Assembly (NCBI RefSeq): GCF_005849285.1
Contig: NZ_CP040517.1
Location: 2,982,501 to 3,046,500 of the forward strand
Length of the DNA stretch: 64,000 nucleotides
Direction: 5' to 3'
From: Luteithermobacter gelatinilyticus
Lineage (GTDB): Bacteria > Pseudomonadota > Alphaproteobacteria > Sphingomonadales > Emcibacteraceae
The number at the start of each line of letters is the position of its first letter. Position 1 is the first letter of the stretch. Positions 9,802-19,566 of the stretch are shown here, piece after piece. A program made the translations under genes and the position numbers. The notes beneath the pieces were generated by a model. That model saw nothing but the letters and a program-made list of their open reading frames with translations. It had not been told where the DNA came from and ran no database searches.

Positions 9802-10791
9802 ATGACAAAAATTGCCTATATTTCGCTTGGCGGCACCATCGGGATGATGGGGGAGGATGGCAAGAATGTAAAACCCTGTCTCGGTGCGCGGGAACTGCTT
9901 GAGGCGCTTAATCTGGACAATGAAAGATTTTCCGTTGAAAGCCATGACCTGATGAATGTGGCCAGCGCCCATCTGGGCTTTGCAGACCTTCTGCGGGTGA
10001 CCGAACTGCTGTACCGTCTGAGAGCCGGGGGCATCCGGGCTGCCGTGATCAGTCAGGGATCGGATTCGCTGGAGGAAACAGCCCTGTTTCTGGATCTGTT
10101 CTGTCCGCCGGACATGACCGTGGTAATGACCTGCGCCATGCTCAACCCGGCGCTTGGTTTCAGCGATGGCCCGGAAAACCTGCGTAACGCCCTGCGTCTC
10201 GCCCATTATCTTAAAGGCCGGGACAGGGGCTGTTTTGTGGTATTTACAGACCAGATCTTCACCCCCCTTGGCCTGCGCAAGGTGGCGGCCACGGGCCTTA
10301 ACGCCTTTCTGTCCACGCCGGACCCGGCCTTGGGGCGTTTTGTAGAAGGGCGAATTCATTACCGCCCGGCGTCGCGGCGGCCGGCGCCGCTCTCGCTTCC
10401 TCCGGCCACAGCCGAAGCCCCGAAAGTGGGGCTGTTGCGGTATGGCCTGGATATGGACCCGGCGCTGCTGAGGGCGATAACCGCCACCGGGCTTCATGGC
10501 CTGGTGGTGGAAGGCATGGGTGGTGGTCACGTCGCGCCGGCCATGGCTGACGTGTTGGAGGAGACGGTGCGCACCATGCCGGTTGTGCTGGCCTCACGCA
10601 CCTGTTTCGGGCCTGCGCTGCGCCAGACTTACGGCTATGCGGGCGGGGAAATTGATCTCCAGAACCGAGGCCTGATCAATGGTGGTTTTCTGGATGGTCT
10701 GAAAGCACGCATCCTGCTTACCGCACTGTTATGGAGCCGGCACAGCCCCCAACAGATCCGCAAGTATTTTGAAAAGCTGGAGCTGGCCTGA
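9802..10791 (+). CDS. L-asparaginase family protein
   Basis: Amidohydrolase expected to split asparagine to aspartate and ammonia. The protein is 329 aa from the chosen start. The first active-site block is AYISLGGTIGMMG, with the nucleophilic Thr in GGTIG. The second block reads SQGSDSLEETALFLDLF, where the usual TDT.EET is GSDSLEET, so Ser replaces the canonical first Thr while the Asp is kept. Later family features are VVEGMGGGHVAP and SRTCFGPALRQTYGYAGGE. The ATG at 9802 has AAAGGT 8 bases upstream; the in-frame ATG at 9784 lacks a ribosome binding site. No signal peptide is visible, so it is probably cytoplasmic. Substrate specificity (asparagine, glutamine or another amide) is not decided by sequence alone. 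Confidence 0.87.
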   Translation: MTKIAYISLGGTIGMMGEDGKNVKPCLGARELLEALNLDNERFSVESHDLMNVASAHLGFADLLRVTELLYRLRAGGIRAAVISQGSDSLEETALFLDLFCPPDMTVVMTCAMLNPALGFSDGPENLRNALRLAHYLKGRDRGCFVVFTDQIFTPLGLRKVAATGLNAFLSTPDPALGRFVEGRIHYRPASRRPAPLSLPPATAEAPKVGLLRYGLDMDPALLRAITATGLHGLVVEGMGGGHVAPAMADVLEETVRTMPVVLASRTCFGPALRQTYGYAGGEIDLQNRGLINGGFLDGLKARILLTALLWSRHSPQQIRKYFEKLELA

Positions 10792-10866
10792 ACTTCGCGG
10801 CTGGTGCCGGCATGCCGGTCCTGAAGTCATAAGTTTGCCATAATGGCATGGCACACTCCCTCATAA

Positions 10867-11185
<319 letters not shown>

Positions 11186-11187
<2 letters not shown>

Positions 11188-11221
11188 AGTGAATTGAATC
11201 GATCTCATCACGATTCACTCT
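11186..11221. repeat. 36-bp palindromic REP-like element, copy A
   Basis: AGAGTGAAT (11186-11194) and ATTCACTCT (11213-11221) form a perfect 9-bp stem around an 18-base loop. The first two bases belong to the TAG stop codon of the preceding small protein. Same length and same arms as the copy at 21968-22003. Confidence 0.75.
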
Positions 11222-11346
11222 GGCCTTCACTCTGCCCTGCGTCTTTTTCCTTACCGGCGGGGCATGCTTGATCGTCTGACACCGCAAAGGGGCGATGGAG
11301 GCGAATTGGGGGCGCGGGCTAAAAACCGCTTCACTGCACCGAACCA

Positions 11347-11387
11347 TATTTCACATTTCGCGTATTTCACATTTCACGTATTTCACA
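11347..11387. repeat. 16-bp tandem repeat, 2.6 copies
   Basis: TATTTCACATTTCGCG is followed by a copy with one change (CACG at the end) and then a partial third unit. It lies in the 293-bp gap before the MarR gene (11188-11480), where otherwise only the palindrome at 11186-11221 is recognisable. Confidence 0.75.
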
Positions 11388-11480
11388 GGGCAGGATTGCT
11401 GACAATGTCTCACGCACCGGGTATAAAGAATCCACGCCGGATTATTTTTCAGATCTTTTTATGGGGATGGCCTGACCAAT

Positions 11481-11948
11481 ATGACCGACAAAGACATTAT
11501 CATTCCGCTGCCCGAAAACAACGAATCCGTTCTGGAGGGGTTCATCCCCTATGTCATGTATCGCATCACCAACCGCCTGAATATGGATCTGCAGAACGAC
11601 CTGCGCCCATTGAAAATCAATGTGTCGCGCTGGCGGGTTCTGGCGGCGCTGAATGCCCGGGACGGCCGGAGCATGGGCGAATTATGCCACTATACCATGA
11701 TGGAACAATCCTCCATCAGCCGGGTTGTGGACAAAATGGTGGAAGAAGGTCTTGTGGTGCGACGCGTTCAGGAACAGGACAACCGCTATATTCTGGTCTA
11801 CCTGACCCCAAAGGGGCGGGAAACATTCCATCTCGTTTATCCCAAAGCCTATACCCGCCAGGATGAGGCGCTGAAGGGGTTCTCAGAAGAGGAAAGACAG
11901 CAGCTTCTGGCCTATCTCAGGCGTATTGAGGAAAATATCAATATTTAG
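11481..11948 (+). CDS. MarR family transcriptional regulator
   Basis: Winged-helix DNA-binding regulator, 155 aa. N-terminal helix with IPYVMYRITNRLNMDLQNDL; the recognition region is WRVLAALNARDGRSMGELCHYTMMEQSSISRVVDKMVEEGLVVRRVQEQDNRYILVYLTPKGRE (about 52-115), which contains the typical beta-wing DNRY...LTPKG. A C-terminal dimerisation helix ends in EENINI. Its stop codon overlaps REP-like copy B. It converges with the dipeptidase gene. The target and ligand cannot be told; MarR proteins often control neighbouring genes. Confidence 0.9.
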   Translation: MTDKDIIIPLPENNESVLEGFIPYVMYRITNRLNMDLQNDLRPLKINVSRWRVLAALNARDGRSMGELCHYTMMEQSSISRVVDKMVEEGLVVRRVQEQDNRYILVYLTPKGRETFHLVYPKAYTRQDEALKGFSEEERQQLLAYLRRIEENINI

Positions 11949-11980
11949 AGTGAATTGTGAAGAGGTTGACCCATTCTGCC
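11947..11980. repeat. REP-like element, copy B (single arm)
   Basis: 34 bp beginning AGAGTGAATTGTGAAGAGG, matching the left end of the 281-bp element at 37254 at 33 of 34 positions. No return arm is present here. It fills the space between the MarR stop (TAG, 11946-11948) and the convergent dipeptidase stop (11981). Confidence 0.75.
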
Positions 11981-13306
11981 TTACTGGCCTTGTTCAATAC
12001 GTGCGGCATAATCCTCGGCCGCTTTCAGAACCCTGAGCAGGTTGCCGCCCCAGATTTTGGCGATGTCTTCGGCGCTGTAGCCACGCCGAACCAGCTCGGC
12101 CGTCACAGTGGCGGTCTCGGCCGCCGTTCGCCAGCCCTCAATGCCGCCACCGCCGTCAAAGTCCGAGGCAATACCCACATGATCAATACCGATCAGCTTG
12201 ACCACATGATCAATATGGTCCACCAGATCCCCGACCGTCGCCGGCGGCCAGGTCGGCGCCACCTCTTGCGCAAGCCGGCGCTGATAAGTCTCATATAAAG
12301 CCTGCGGCGCCCACCGCTCCATCAGAAATTCCGTAAATCCCAGTTCCCGGCGAATCCGGTCCACCGCCTGATGATAAGCTTGCGGTCTGTGTTTCAGGAA
12401 CGCGTCCACGGCGGTGATCTGAATGACACCGCCATTTTCCTTCAGGGCCAGAAGCTGCTCATCATCCATGTTGCGGGGATGATCCACCAGTGCGCGCACC
12501 CCCGAATGCGACGCAATCACCGGCACCCGGGAATGTCTTGTCGCCTGCAACATGGTTTTTTTGGAGACATGGGACACATCCACCAGCATACCTAGCCGGT
12601 TCATTTCCTCAACCACCTTGCGGCCAAAGGCGCTGAGCCCGCCATATTCTTCCGGCGCATCGCCAAATTTTTCCGCCGGCTGGGCGCTGTCACCAATATC
12701 GTTATGGCCGTTATGGGTCAGGGTCATATACCGCGCGCCAAGGTCATAATAACGTTGCACAAAGCCCAGATCCCGGCCGATCACGAAACCGTTCTCAATG
12801 CCGATCAGGGCCACTTTCCTGCCCGATGCCGCAATGCGGCGCACCTCGGCCGCCGTCCGTGCCAGACCGATCCGGTCCGGATATTGCGCCACCATGCGAT
12901 GAATGGCGTCAAACTTGTTCAGCGCTGCTTTTCTGGCATGGTCATAGCCCCAGTCATTGCGTGGTCCCTGCCCCACATAGACAATAAAAAATGCCGCATC
13001 GAGCCCGCCCTGATCCATTTTATCAAGATCCACCTGCTGACGTGGGCTGTGGGCGGCGTCCACCATGGGGGTGGCGAAATTGTCGGGAATGTCCACATGG
13101 CTGTCCAGGGTTAACACCTCCCGATGGAGTTCCATCACCTTTTGTCCGGTTTCAAGAGCCCATCCCGGCTCCCTTGCCCCGCTGCCAAGATACAGCCCCG
13201 CACTGATCCCCACACCCAAACCTGCCATAATCAGTCGTTTTACATATACGCTCATCATCTTTTCCACTGCTGATTTACCCGTTTGCGTTTGCGTGGACAC
13301 AGCCAT
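11981..13306 (-). CDS. membrane dipeptidase (renal dipeptidase family, M19)
   Basis: Zinc metallopeptidase expected to hydrolyse dipeptides, possibly including D-amino-acid dipeptides, in the periplasm. The protein is 441 aa from the chosen start. A hydrophobic anchor or uncleaved signal lies near residues 22-42 (LIMAGLGVGISAGLYLG). M19 features follow: DSHVDIPDNFATP (HxD metal ligands), IGIENGFVIG (bridging Glu), LTHNGHNDIGDSA, LVDVSHVSKKTM and PVIASHSGVRAL, and the late HVGIASDFDGGGGIEGW. The ATG at 13306 has GGGGAGG just upstream, which a start at 13327 lacks. Substrate is unknown. Confidence 0.92.
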   Translation of the reverse strand: MAVSTQTQTGKSAVEKMMSVYVKRLIMAGLGVGISAGLYLGSGAREPGWALETGQKVMELHREVLTLDSHVDIPDNFATPMVDAAHSPRQQVDLDKMDQGGLDAAFFIVYVGQGPRNDWGYDHARKAALNKFDAIHRMVAQYPDRIGLARTAAEVRRIAASGRKVALIGIENGFVIGRDLGFVQRYYDLGARYMTLTHNGHNDIGDSAQPAEKFGDAPEEYGGLSAFGRKVVEEMNRLGMLVDVSHVSKKTMLQATRHSRVPVIASHSGVRALVDHPRNMDDEQLLALKENGGVIQITAVDAFLKHRPQAYHQAVDRIRRELGFTEFLMERWAPQALYETYQRRLAQEVAPTWPPATVGDLVDHIDHVVKLIGIDHVGIASDFDGGGGIEGWRTAAETATVTAELVRRGYSAEDIAKIWGGNLLRVLKAAEDYAARIEQGQ

Positions 13307-13560
13307 AGCCTCCCCACCATACGTCAAGAGACCTAAGAATGCCCGACTGGCGAGTCATAGTCGATAGCTATTTTTCAAGGACCTACCCAAGGCGCCCCGA
13401 TGCCGGTGCCGCTTTAAGGGGACGGGCAAAACAGAAAGTGAAAAAAGGTGGTGACCCGGGTTTGGGGGATTGGCAGCAGGCTCGGGACAGACCCAGGTCA
13501 CCGGAGGGGGGAGGACAAAAACCGTAAAGTGAGATCAGAAACGATCGGACCGCAAAAGGA

Positions 13561-14037
13561 TCAGGCGTTTTTCAGGTGGTTATACCGGCCACCATAATAC
13601 AGTAGCGGCTCGCCTTCTCCCTGACGCAGCAGATCCACTTTCGCCAGATAGATATAATGGTCGCCGGCTTCGATAATATTCTGCACCGTGCCGCCGATAT
13701 GGCACAAACAGCCTTCAATAAAGGGAAACCCGTCCTCCCGGTCAAAGGTAATTTCCGGTTCAGGGCCCGGTGCGCCAGCAAAACTGTTGGAAATATCCGT
13801 CTGATGGTCGGAAAGGATATTGATCCCGATCCTCGCCCCGGTAAACAACAGTCCATGCAGACGGGTGCGTTTGTCCAAACAGACCAGCACCAGTGGCGGC
13901 GCCAGAGATACGGACGTAAAGGAATTGGCCGTCATTCCGTGGATTTCCCCCTCCACCTCGGTGGTGATCACCGTGACGCCGGTGGCGAACTTTCCGAAAG
14001 CGGCGCGTAATTCCTTGGGATCAAACTGTGTAGTCAT
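13561..14037 (-). CDS. flavin reductase family protein
   Basis: NAD(P)H:flavin oxidoreductase of the small split-barrel type that usually supplies reduced flavin to a separate monooxygenase. The 158-aa protein shows the family pattern LRAAFGKFATGVTVITTEVEGEIHGMTANSFTSVSLAPPLVLVCLDK near the N-terminus (flavin-binding S/T-rich loop) and a conserved late block GGTVQNIIEAGDHYIYLAKVD with GEPLLYYGGRY. It is 46 bases downstream of the oxidoreductase at 14083-15657. A styrene/indole monooxygenase-like flavoprotein lies at 20618-21838 without its own adjacent reductase, so this is a natural candidate partner. That pairing is inferred. Confidence 0.88.
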   Translation of the reverse strand: MTTQFDPKELRAAFGKFATGVTVITTEVEGEIHGMTANSFTSVSLAPPLVLVCLDKRTRLHGLLFTGARIGINILSDHQTDISNSFAGAPGPEPEITFDREDGFPFIEGCLCHIGGTVQNIIEAGDHYIYLAKVDLLRQGEGEPLLYYGGRYNHLKNA

Positions 14038-14082
14038 ATGCTTTCGCCCTTTTCCTGAAAATACGATCTGACAAATACTGGC

Positions 14083-15657
14083 TTACAAATATTGGGATAC
14101 AATATATCCCGATGTGCCGGCCAGCCCCGGCCCCGGATGGGTAGACGCCCCAATCTGATACAGATTGGCCACCGGTGTCCTGTGATTCGGGGTCGATTTC
14201 AAAGGTCGCCACATCATGAACTGATCAATGCTGCAAGCACCGGAATAGGGGTCTCCCTGCACCAGATTAATGTTCTGCTGTTCCAAATCCCGTGGGGAGA
14301 GCACCGTGCGGTGCAGGATCTTTTCTTTCAGATTCGGGACATGCACGGCAATCCGGTCGATAATACGATCGGCATAGGCTTCTTTCAGTTCGGCCGTCCA
14401 CTGGCCGCCCTCAGGCACCGCGATCCGGCCGGCCGCGTCGCCCTTTACCTTGTAGGGCAGTTCCTGCAATTGCAGCCAGAGGATCGCCTTACCCGCCGGA
14501 GCGCGCGAAGGATCCAGCGCCGTCGGCTGCCCCACGACCACCGTGGCCGTTTCCGGCAGCAGGCCGCGCCGGGCTTCATTTACCGCTTTTGATACCCCGT
14601 CCAGACCTGGCGTGAGGTGAATCATCGCCACATCGTTCAAGGCGCTGTCCTGCCATTCAGGCGGCGCATCCAGCGCCAGATGGATCTGCATGCAGCCAGC
14701 GCCATACTGATAATCGCGGCTTTGCTGCTGGATAGCGTCGGGCACGGCGGCTTCTTTAAGCAGGCTCCCGTAGAGCTGGGTCGGGGTTACATTGCCGATG
14801 ACCGCTTTGCGGGCCGAGTAAATGTCCCCGTCTGCGGTTTTGACCCCGACGGCCCGGCCGTCCCGGATCAGGACCTGGTCCACATGCCGGCGGGTCTGCA
14901 ATATCCCGCCATGTTTTTCAATCAGCCGGACAAAAGCCGACACCAGGTTTTTGCTGCCGCCTTTGACAATGGGCATGCTGGCCTGTTCCAGACTGAACGC
15001 AATCAGCTTGCCCATCAGACCCGACAGCGTATCTTCCGGCCCGAGCCCCGTGTGCAAAATCCAGGGGGCAAAACAGGCCTTCACTTCGTCGCTGTCAAAA
15101 TTTTTGTCCAGCCATTTCCGGCAGCTTTCCATGGACAGGCCGGCAAAATCCCAGAGGCTCTGAAAGCCCCGTTTCCATAAACTCCGCACCATAAGCTTCA
15201 GGGTTGGGAAGGTTCTGACATCGGCTCCCAGAAGACCGAAAATCAATTCGGCATTCTGTTCGATATCCGCCATGGCCCGCTCATAGGCCCGCACCTCCCC
15301 CTCCCCGAATCGTTGCAACGCATCAAGATTTTCTGCGCGGGAATTTCTCAGAATGAAATTGCGGCCGTCCGGCAATACCACACCGGTGGGTTTAGAGGTA
15401 CTGACATATTCCAGACCCAGCGCATGCAGTTCCTCTCCCAGTTCAGCATAGGCCGGCGAGGTGACAAACAGCGGATGCCACCCGGAAAAAACATCATGAT
15501 GAAAGCCCGGCAGCGTGATTTCATCCGTTTTGATACACCCGCCAACATAATCGTTCCGCTCCAGAATACAGACCTTATGTCCTTTGCGGGACAGAAGTGC
15601 TCCCGCCACAAGCGAGTTGATTCCGCTACCAATGATCACGACATCAAATTCTGACAT
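14083..15657 (-). CDS. FAD-dependent phytoene-desaturase-like oxidoreductase
   Basis: A 524-aa flavoprotein of the phytoene dehydrogenase/PYROXD2-like group. N-terminal dinucleotide-binding motif VVIIGSGINSLVAGALLSRKGHKVCILE (GxGxxxxxxG, residues about 5-32), followed by YVGGC. Mid-protein PIVKGGSKNLVSAFVRLIEKHGG resembles the substrate-domain entry of carotenoid desaturases. The C-terminus has NLYQIGASTHPGPGLAGTSGYI, the FAD-closing motif of the family. No other carotenoid genes are in the window, so a carotenoid role is not supported. It probably forms an operon with the flavin reductase. The substrate is unknown. Confidence 0.85.
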   Translation of the reverse strand: MSEFDVVIIGSGINSLVAGALLSRKGHKVCILERNDYVGGCIKTDEITLPGFHHDVFSGWHPLFVTSPAYAELGEELHALGLEYVSTSKPTGVVLPDGRNFILRNSRAENLDALQRFGEGEVRAYERAMADIEQNAELIFGLLGADVRTFPTLKLMVRSLWKRGFQSLWDFAGLSMESCRKWLDKNFDSDEVKACFAPWILHTGLGPEDTLSGLMGKLIAFSLEQASMPIVKGGSKNLVSAFVRLIEKHGGILQTRRHVDQVLIRDGRAVGVKTADGDIYSARKAVIGNVTPTQLYGSLLKEAAVPDAIQQQSRDYQYGAGCMQIHLALDAPPEWQDSALNDVAMIHLTPGLDGVSKAVNEARRGLLPETATVVVGQPTALDPSRAPAGKAILWLQLQELPYKVKGDAAGRIAVPEGGQWTAELKEAYADRIIDRIAVHVPNLKEKILHRTVLSPRDLEQQNINLVQGDPYSGACSIDQFMMWRPLKSTPNHRTPVANLYQIGASTHPGPGLAGTSGYIVSQYL

Positions 15658-16018
15658 GCGCCTGGGTCCCTGTATTTTATAGTGTCATTTATCGTTGTGT
15701 ATGTTTTATCTGTTTTCTGTTGTGCAAACCTGACACCCGCAGGCCGTGTCTGCACCACGCCCAAACGTTAGGAAAAACCGCCTCTTCCTGCTATGCACTT
15801 TCTGCACGGCCTGTGACATTTCTGCAAAAACCCGCCCCTTGGCCTCTCTCATCCGGGCCGCGTCTTTGACAGAGATCAATGAAGTTGTGATTTTTTTAAA
15901 ACGTCGCAGTTTTTTGATAGCGGCTGCAGGATATGCATAGCCTATTTATTTCAGATGTAAAATAGTTGTTGCCAGGATAAAAAAATCAAAACGCGAAAAA
16001 TATAAGTTGGAGGCAACA
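15658..16018. other. 361-bp divergent intergenic region
   Basis: Lies between the minus-strand oxidoreductase and the plus-strand TonB receptor, so it must hold two divergent promoters. It is GC-rich to about 15870 and AT-rich after that. A short palindromic stretch with GGCT and AGCC arms occurs at about 15921-15942. The sequence GGAGG at 16009-16013 is the ribosome binding site that fixes the receptor start at 16019. I see no gene or riboswitch here. Confidence 0.5.
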
Positions 16019-18418
16019 ATGCGAAGTGTGATTCCGCGTATTCAGAAAAGTATTCTCAAATCTTCCCTTCTGTATGGGACCATGCTGTCCCTGAGTGGCG
16101 GCTTTCTTATAAGCGTCCCGGCCGCCAGCGCAGATGAAGCCGCAGACAACAATGACCGTACAGCATGGTTGCTGGAAGAGATCACCGTCACCGCCCGTAA
16201 ACGCGAAGAGGGCCTGCAGTCCACGCCGATTGCCATTTCCGCCTTCACCGGCGAAGGGCTGGAATATCGCGGCGTCACCGACGTGGGCGAGATTGCGGCC
16301 TTCACCCCCAACCTGTCTTTCCAGAACAACCCGAGCTTCGGCGGGGCCAGCAATTCGGCCGCCATCTATATCCGCGGTGTGGGCCAGAAAGAATTCCTGC
16401 CAACCACGGAACCCGGCGTGGGGCTGTATGTGGACGGAGTGTATATTGCCCGATCCGTGGGTGGCATTCTGGATCTGGTGGATGTGGAGCGCATTGAGGT
16501 GCTCAAAGGCCCGCAGGGCACGCTGTTCGGTCGCAACACCATCGGGGGCGCCATTAGCATCACCACCAAAAAACCCCATGAAGAGTTTGCCGGCAAATTA
16601 TCCGCCACCTATGGCACGGACAACCGTTTTGATCTCAAAGCCTCCGTCAATCTGCCGCTGGCCGATAATTTCTACAGCAACTTTGCCGTCGCGTCGCTGA
16701 CCCAGGACGGATATGTGACACGGGACGACGGCATCGACCTGGGTGATGACGATACGCTTACCGGCCGCGCCAGTTTCCTGCTGACCCCGAGCGAGGATCT
16801 GGAAATCCAGCTTTCTGTGGAAGGCACTCGAGACCGGGAAAACGGTCCGGCGCTGACCCTGATCGGCATCAATTATGCGGGCCCCATTGACCCTGAAACA
16901 CCGCCCATGGCCACCATCCATAATGTGGGCGCCAATATCGCAGCGGGTGGTGCGCCCATGCCCTGCGCGCTGCCCGGGGCGACACTCAATCTGGCGGTGC
17001 CGGGCTGTTATGATGATCGTTATGTGTTTGACGGCGAGCAAAGAACCGCTGGCACAGCGCCGGCCTTTTCCCGCAGTGACTTCTGGGCGGCCAATCTGAA
17101 TATCACCTGGGACATCAATGAGACACTAACCTTTAAATCCATCACCGCCTACCGCAATCTGGACAGCACCTTTGCCCGCGACGGTGACCATTCCCCCCAC
17201 CGTATTTCCCAGTTCCTGGATTTTCTGGATCAGGAACAGTTCACCCAGGAATTCCAGCTTCTGGGCACCTCTCTGGAAGGCCGCCTGAACTGGATTCTGG
17301 GCGCCTATTATTTCACGGAGGATGGCAACAACGTCAACGAACTGGATTTCACCGTGTCCCGGTTCCGCAGCGGCGGACTCTATGACAATGAAAATATCGC
17401 CGCCTTTGCCCAAGCCACGTATGACGTCACAGACCAGTTCCACGTCACCGCCGGCTTGCGGTATACGGATGAAACCAAGAAATTCACCCCGGACCAGATC
17501 ATTCATCAGAACTATTTTGCCGGCACCGGTGATCCGCTCCTCGACGCACCTTTCCTGCAAGCGGGACAGCGGATTCTGCCCAATTTGGAAAAAGAGCTCA
17601 GCTTTGATGAACTGGATCCGTATCTGAACCTGTCCTATGACGTCAATGATGACCTGATGGTCTATGTGAGCTATTCCGAAGGCTTTAAATCCGGCGGCTT
17701 CTCCCAGCGGGTATTCCCGCCGATCGTGCCGCCCTTCACCGCCCCCCCGGGCACCCCGGATATCGAGCTGATTCCCACCTTCGATCCAGAATTCGCCACC
17801 GTGTATGAGCTGGGCTTCAAATATGCCGGCCTCGACAACCGCCTGCGGCTCAATGGCGCGGTCTTCTATACCGATTATACGGACATGCAGGTGCAGGTCT
17901 TCACCAGCGTCGCCCCGATCACTAAAAATGCCGGGGCCGCCACCATCAAAGGCTTTGAACTGGAAACCCAGTTTATTCCGGCTGAGGGCTGGTTTGTCGA
18001 GGCGGGTCTGGGATATCTAGACGCGGGTTATGACGAGATTGATTTCGCCACCACCTTTGTGGACAAGAACAATCGGCTTGACCGGGTATCCGACTGGACT
18101 TTGAGCGCTGCCGTCTCCAAGGAAATTTATCTGGATGGTAACGGGTCGTTGACCCCGCGCGTTGACTGGTCCTATCGGTCCGAATTCGATAATGACGCCT
18201 TCAACACCCCTGAAATCCGTCAGGAAGGATATCATCTTGTGAACGCCAATATCACCTGGCGCAATGAAATGGAAACCATTGCCTTGGTGGGGGGAGTGAA
18301 GAACCTGAGCAACGAAAAATACCTGATCACCGGCATTATCGGCGACGCCTTCCAGTCCTTTGAAGGTCTGTTCGACCGGGGTCGTGAATGGTATGTGACA
18401 GCCCGGTTCTCCTTCTAA
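16019..18418 (+). CDS. TonB-dependent receptor
   Basis: Outer-membrane active transporter, 799 aa. Signal peptide about residues 1-38 (basic start, SLLYGTMLSLSGGFLI core, then AASA). A short linker leads to the TonB-box-like EEITVTARKREEG. The plug domain (about 55-175) shows IAISAFTGEGLEYRGV, YIRGVGQKEF, GVGLYVDGVYIARS and VERIEVLKGPQGTLFGRNTIGGAI. The beta-barrel fills the rest and ends in the Phe-terminated strand WYVTARFSF. Start chosen at ATG 16019, 5 bases after GGAGG. Followed by a hairpin terminator and then an AraC regulator. Receptors of this type take up siderophores, vitamins or aromatic/lignin-type compounds; the ligand cannot be read, though the surrounding genes suggest an aromatic compound. 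Confidence 0.95.
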   Translation: MRSVIPRIQKSILKSSLLYGTMLSLSGGFLISVPAASADEAADNNDRTAWLLEEITVTARKREEGLQSTPIAISAFTGEGLEYRGVTDVGEIAAFTPNLSFQNNPSFGGASNSAAIYIRGVGQKEFLPTTEPGVGLYVDGVYIARSVGGILDLVDVERIEVLKGPQGTLFGRNTIGGAISITTKKPHEEFAGKLSATYGTDNRFDLKASVNLPLADNFYSNFAVASLTQDGYVTRDDGIDLGDDDTLTGRASFLLTPSEDLEIQLSVEGTRDRENGPALTLIGINYAGPIDPETPPMATIHNVGANIAAGGAPMPCALPGATLNLAVPGCYDDRYVFDGEQRTAGTAPAFSRSDFWAANLNITWDINETLTFKSITAYRNLDSTFARDGDHSPHRISQFLDFLDQEQFTQEFQLLGTSLEGRLNWILGAYYFTEDGNNVNELDFTVSRFRSGGLYDNENIAAFAQATYDVTDQFHVTAGLRYTDETKKFTPDQIIHQNYFAGTGDPLLDAPFLQAGQRILPNLEKELSFDELDPYLNLSYDVNDDLMVYVSYSEGFKSGGFSQRVFPPIVPPFTAPPGTPDIELIPTFDPEFATVYELGFKYAGLDNRLRLNGAVFYTDYTDMQVQVFTSVAPITKNAGAATIKGFELETQFIPAEGWFVEAGLGYLDAGYDEIDFATTFVDKNNRLDRVSDWTLSAAVSKEIYLDGNGSLTPRVDWSYRSEFDNDAFNTPEIRQEGYHLVNANITWRNEMETIALVGGVKNLSNEKYLITGIIGDAFQSFEGLFDRGREWYVTARFSF

Positions 18419-18432
18419 ATGCATAAATTATG

Positions 18433-18464
18433 CGGCAGGGTCCTGTAAGAGGCCCTGCCGTTGT
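18433..18464 (+). terminator. hairpin terminator after the TonB receptor
   Basis: CGGCAGGG (18433-18440) pairs perfectly with CCCTGCCG (18453-18460). The following TTGT is a poor U tract, so termination may be partial. Confidence 0.5.
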
Positions 18465-18534
18465 CACTACCGCGCCTCTTTGGCCACAAACACTTTGACG
18501 GGATCAAACACAGAGTCGCCGCGAGGAAAAAAAT

Positions 18535-19566
18535 ATGTTAGGCTGCCATTCAATAATGGATCATGGGGGGAAAACAGGGACGCAAACCATGACCAAACCG
18601 CTAGACAGGTTCAGCCTTTTCCATACCCACGATGCTGACGAGGCCCGCGAGCTTGTCAGCCGGGTTTATTGTGACCATCGCCTTACGCCCAAGGGCCGGA
18701 CTGACGTCAATGCGCTTCACAATCATGCCCGCCTGTCCGGTGTATCCGTCAATTATATGGAATATGGCTCCGACATTTATGTGGAGCCCGGCTATCTCAA
18801 GGATTTTTATCTGTTTCAGCTTCCCCTTGAAGGAGCCGCTGAAATCGAAACCGGCGGCAAGATGTTTCAGTCCACCCGACACACCCCGTCCGTCATCAAC
18901 CCCACCGAATATACCCGCATGTGCTGGAGCGCCGACTGTCGCAAGCTGCTGCTTCAAGTCAAACCGGCCGCCATTACCGAACGCCTGTCCCGAATTCTCA
19001 TGCGGCCGGTGGAAAAACCACTCCTGTTCGACAGCCAAGTTCAGGATAATAACCGCCACGCACAAAGCTGGTGGCGACATATTGCGCATCTGATTCAGGA
19101 TCTGGACAACGGGCTGGATCCCTGGCGGTCCCGGTTCCTGCTGGAAGACCTGGAACGGAATATTCTTACCGGAATCCTGTATTCCTTCAGCCACAATTAC
19201 AGCGAAACCCTGATGGCCCAGGAAAGCTGCGCCGTGCCCCGGCATGTGAAACTGGCTGAAGACTATATCATGGAACATTTGCAAGAAAATATTTCCATTG
19301 ACGATCTGGTCAATGTGGCCGGTGTCAGCGAACGTTCCCTGTTTGACGGTTTCAAGAATTTCCGGGGCACTACGCCTATGAAATATATTCTCAAACTGCG
19401 GCTGGCGCGGGTGAGAGAAGACCTGCTTCGCGGTAGCGAAGACAGCAATGTCACCCGTATCGCCACCAAATGGGGGTTTTCCCAGCTGGGCCGTTTTGCC
19501 GTCAATTACCGTAAGGTTTACGGGGAAACCCCGTCCGAAACCCTGCGTCGTCGCACCCAGGTTTAA
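18535..19566 (+). CDS. AraC family transcriptional regulator
   Basis: A 343-aa regulator. N-terminal ligand/dimerisation domain of the AraC_binding_2 type (about 25-200, with FHTHDADEARELVSRVYCDHRL and PLEGAAEIETGG). C-terminal double helix-turn-helix domain (about 235-340): VKLAEDYIMEHLQENISIDDLVNVAGVSERSLFDGFKNFRGTTPMKYILKLRLARVREDLL and then RIATKWGFSQLGRFAVNYRKVYGETPSETLRRR. AGGA lies upstream of the ATG at 18535; an internal ATG at 18592 (MTKPLDRFSLF) is also possible and would give a more usual N-terminus. It stands between the TonB receptor and the SDR/monooxygenase pair and is the best candidate activator for them. This is an inference from position. Confidence 0.9.
   Translation: MLGCHSIMDHGGKTGTQTMTKPLDRFSLFHTHDADEARELVSRVYCDHRLTPKGRTDVNALHNHARLSGVSVNYMEYGSDIYVEPGYLKDFYLFQLPLEGAAEIETGGKMFQSTRHTPSVINPTEYTRMCWSADCRKLLLQVKPAAITERLSRILMRPVEKPLLFDSQVQDNNRHAQSWWRHIAHLIQDLDNGLDPWRSRFLLEDLERNILTGILYSFSHNYSETLMAQESCAVPRHVKLAEDYIMEHLQENISIDDLVNVAGVSERSLFDGFKNFRGTTPMKYILKLRLARVREDLLRGSEDSNVTRIATKWGFSQLGRFAVNYRKVYGETPSETLRRRTQV

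Noticed and set aside
14083-15657. Carotenoid biosynthesis role for the phytoene-desaturase-like protein
   Set aside because: No crtB, crtE or other carotenoid gene nearby; the protein also fits the broader PYROXD2-like group.
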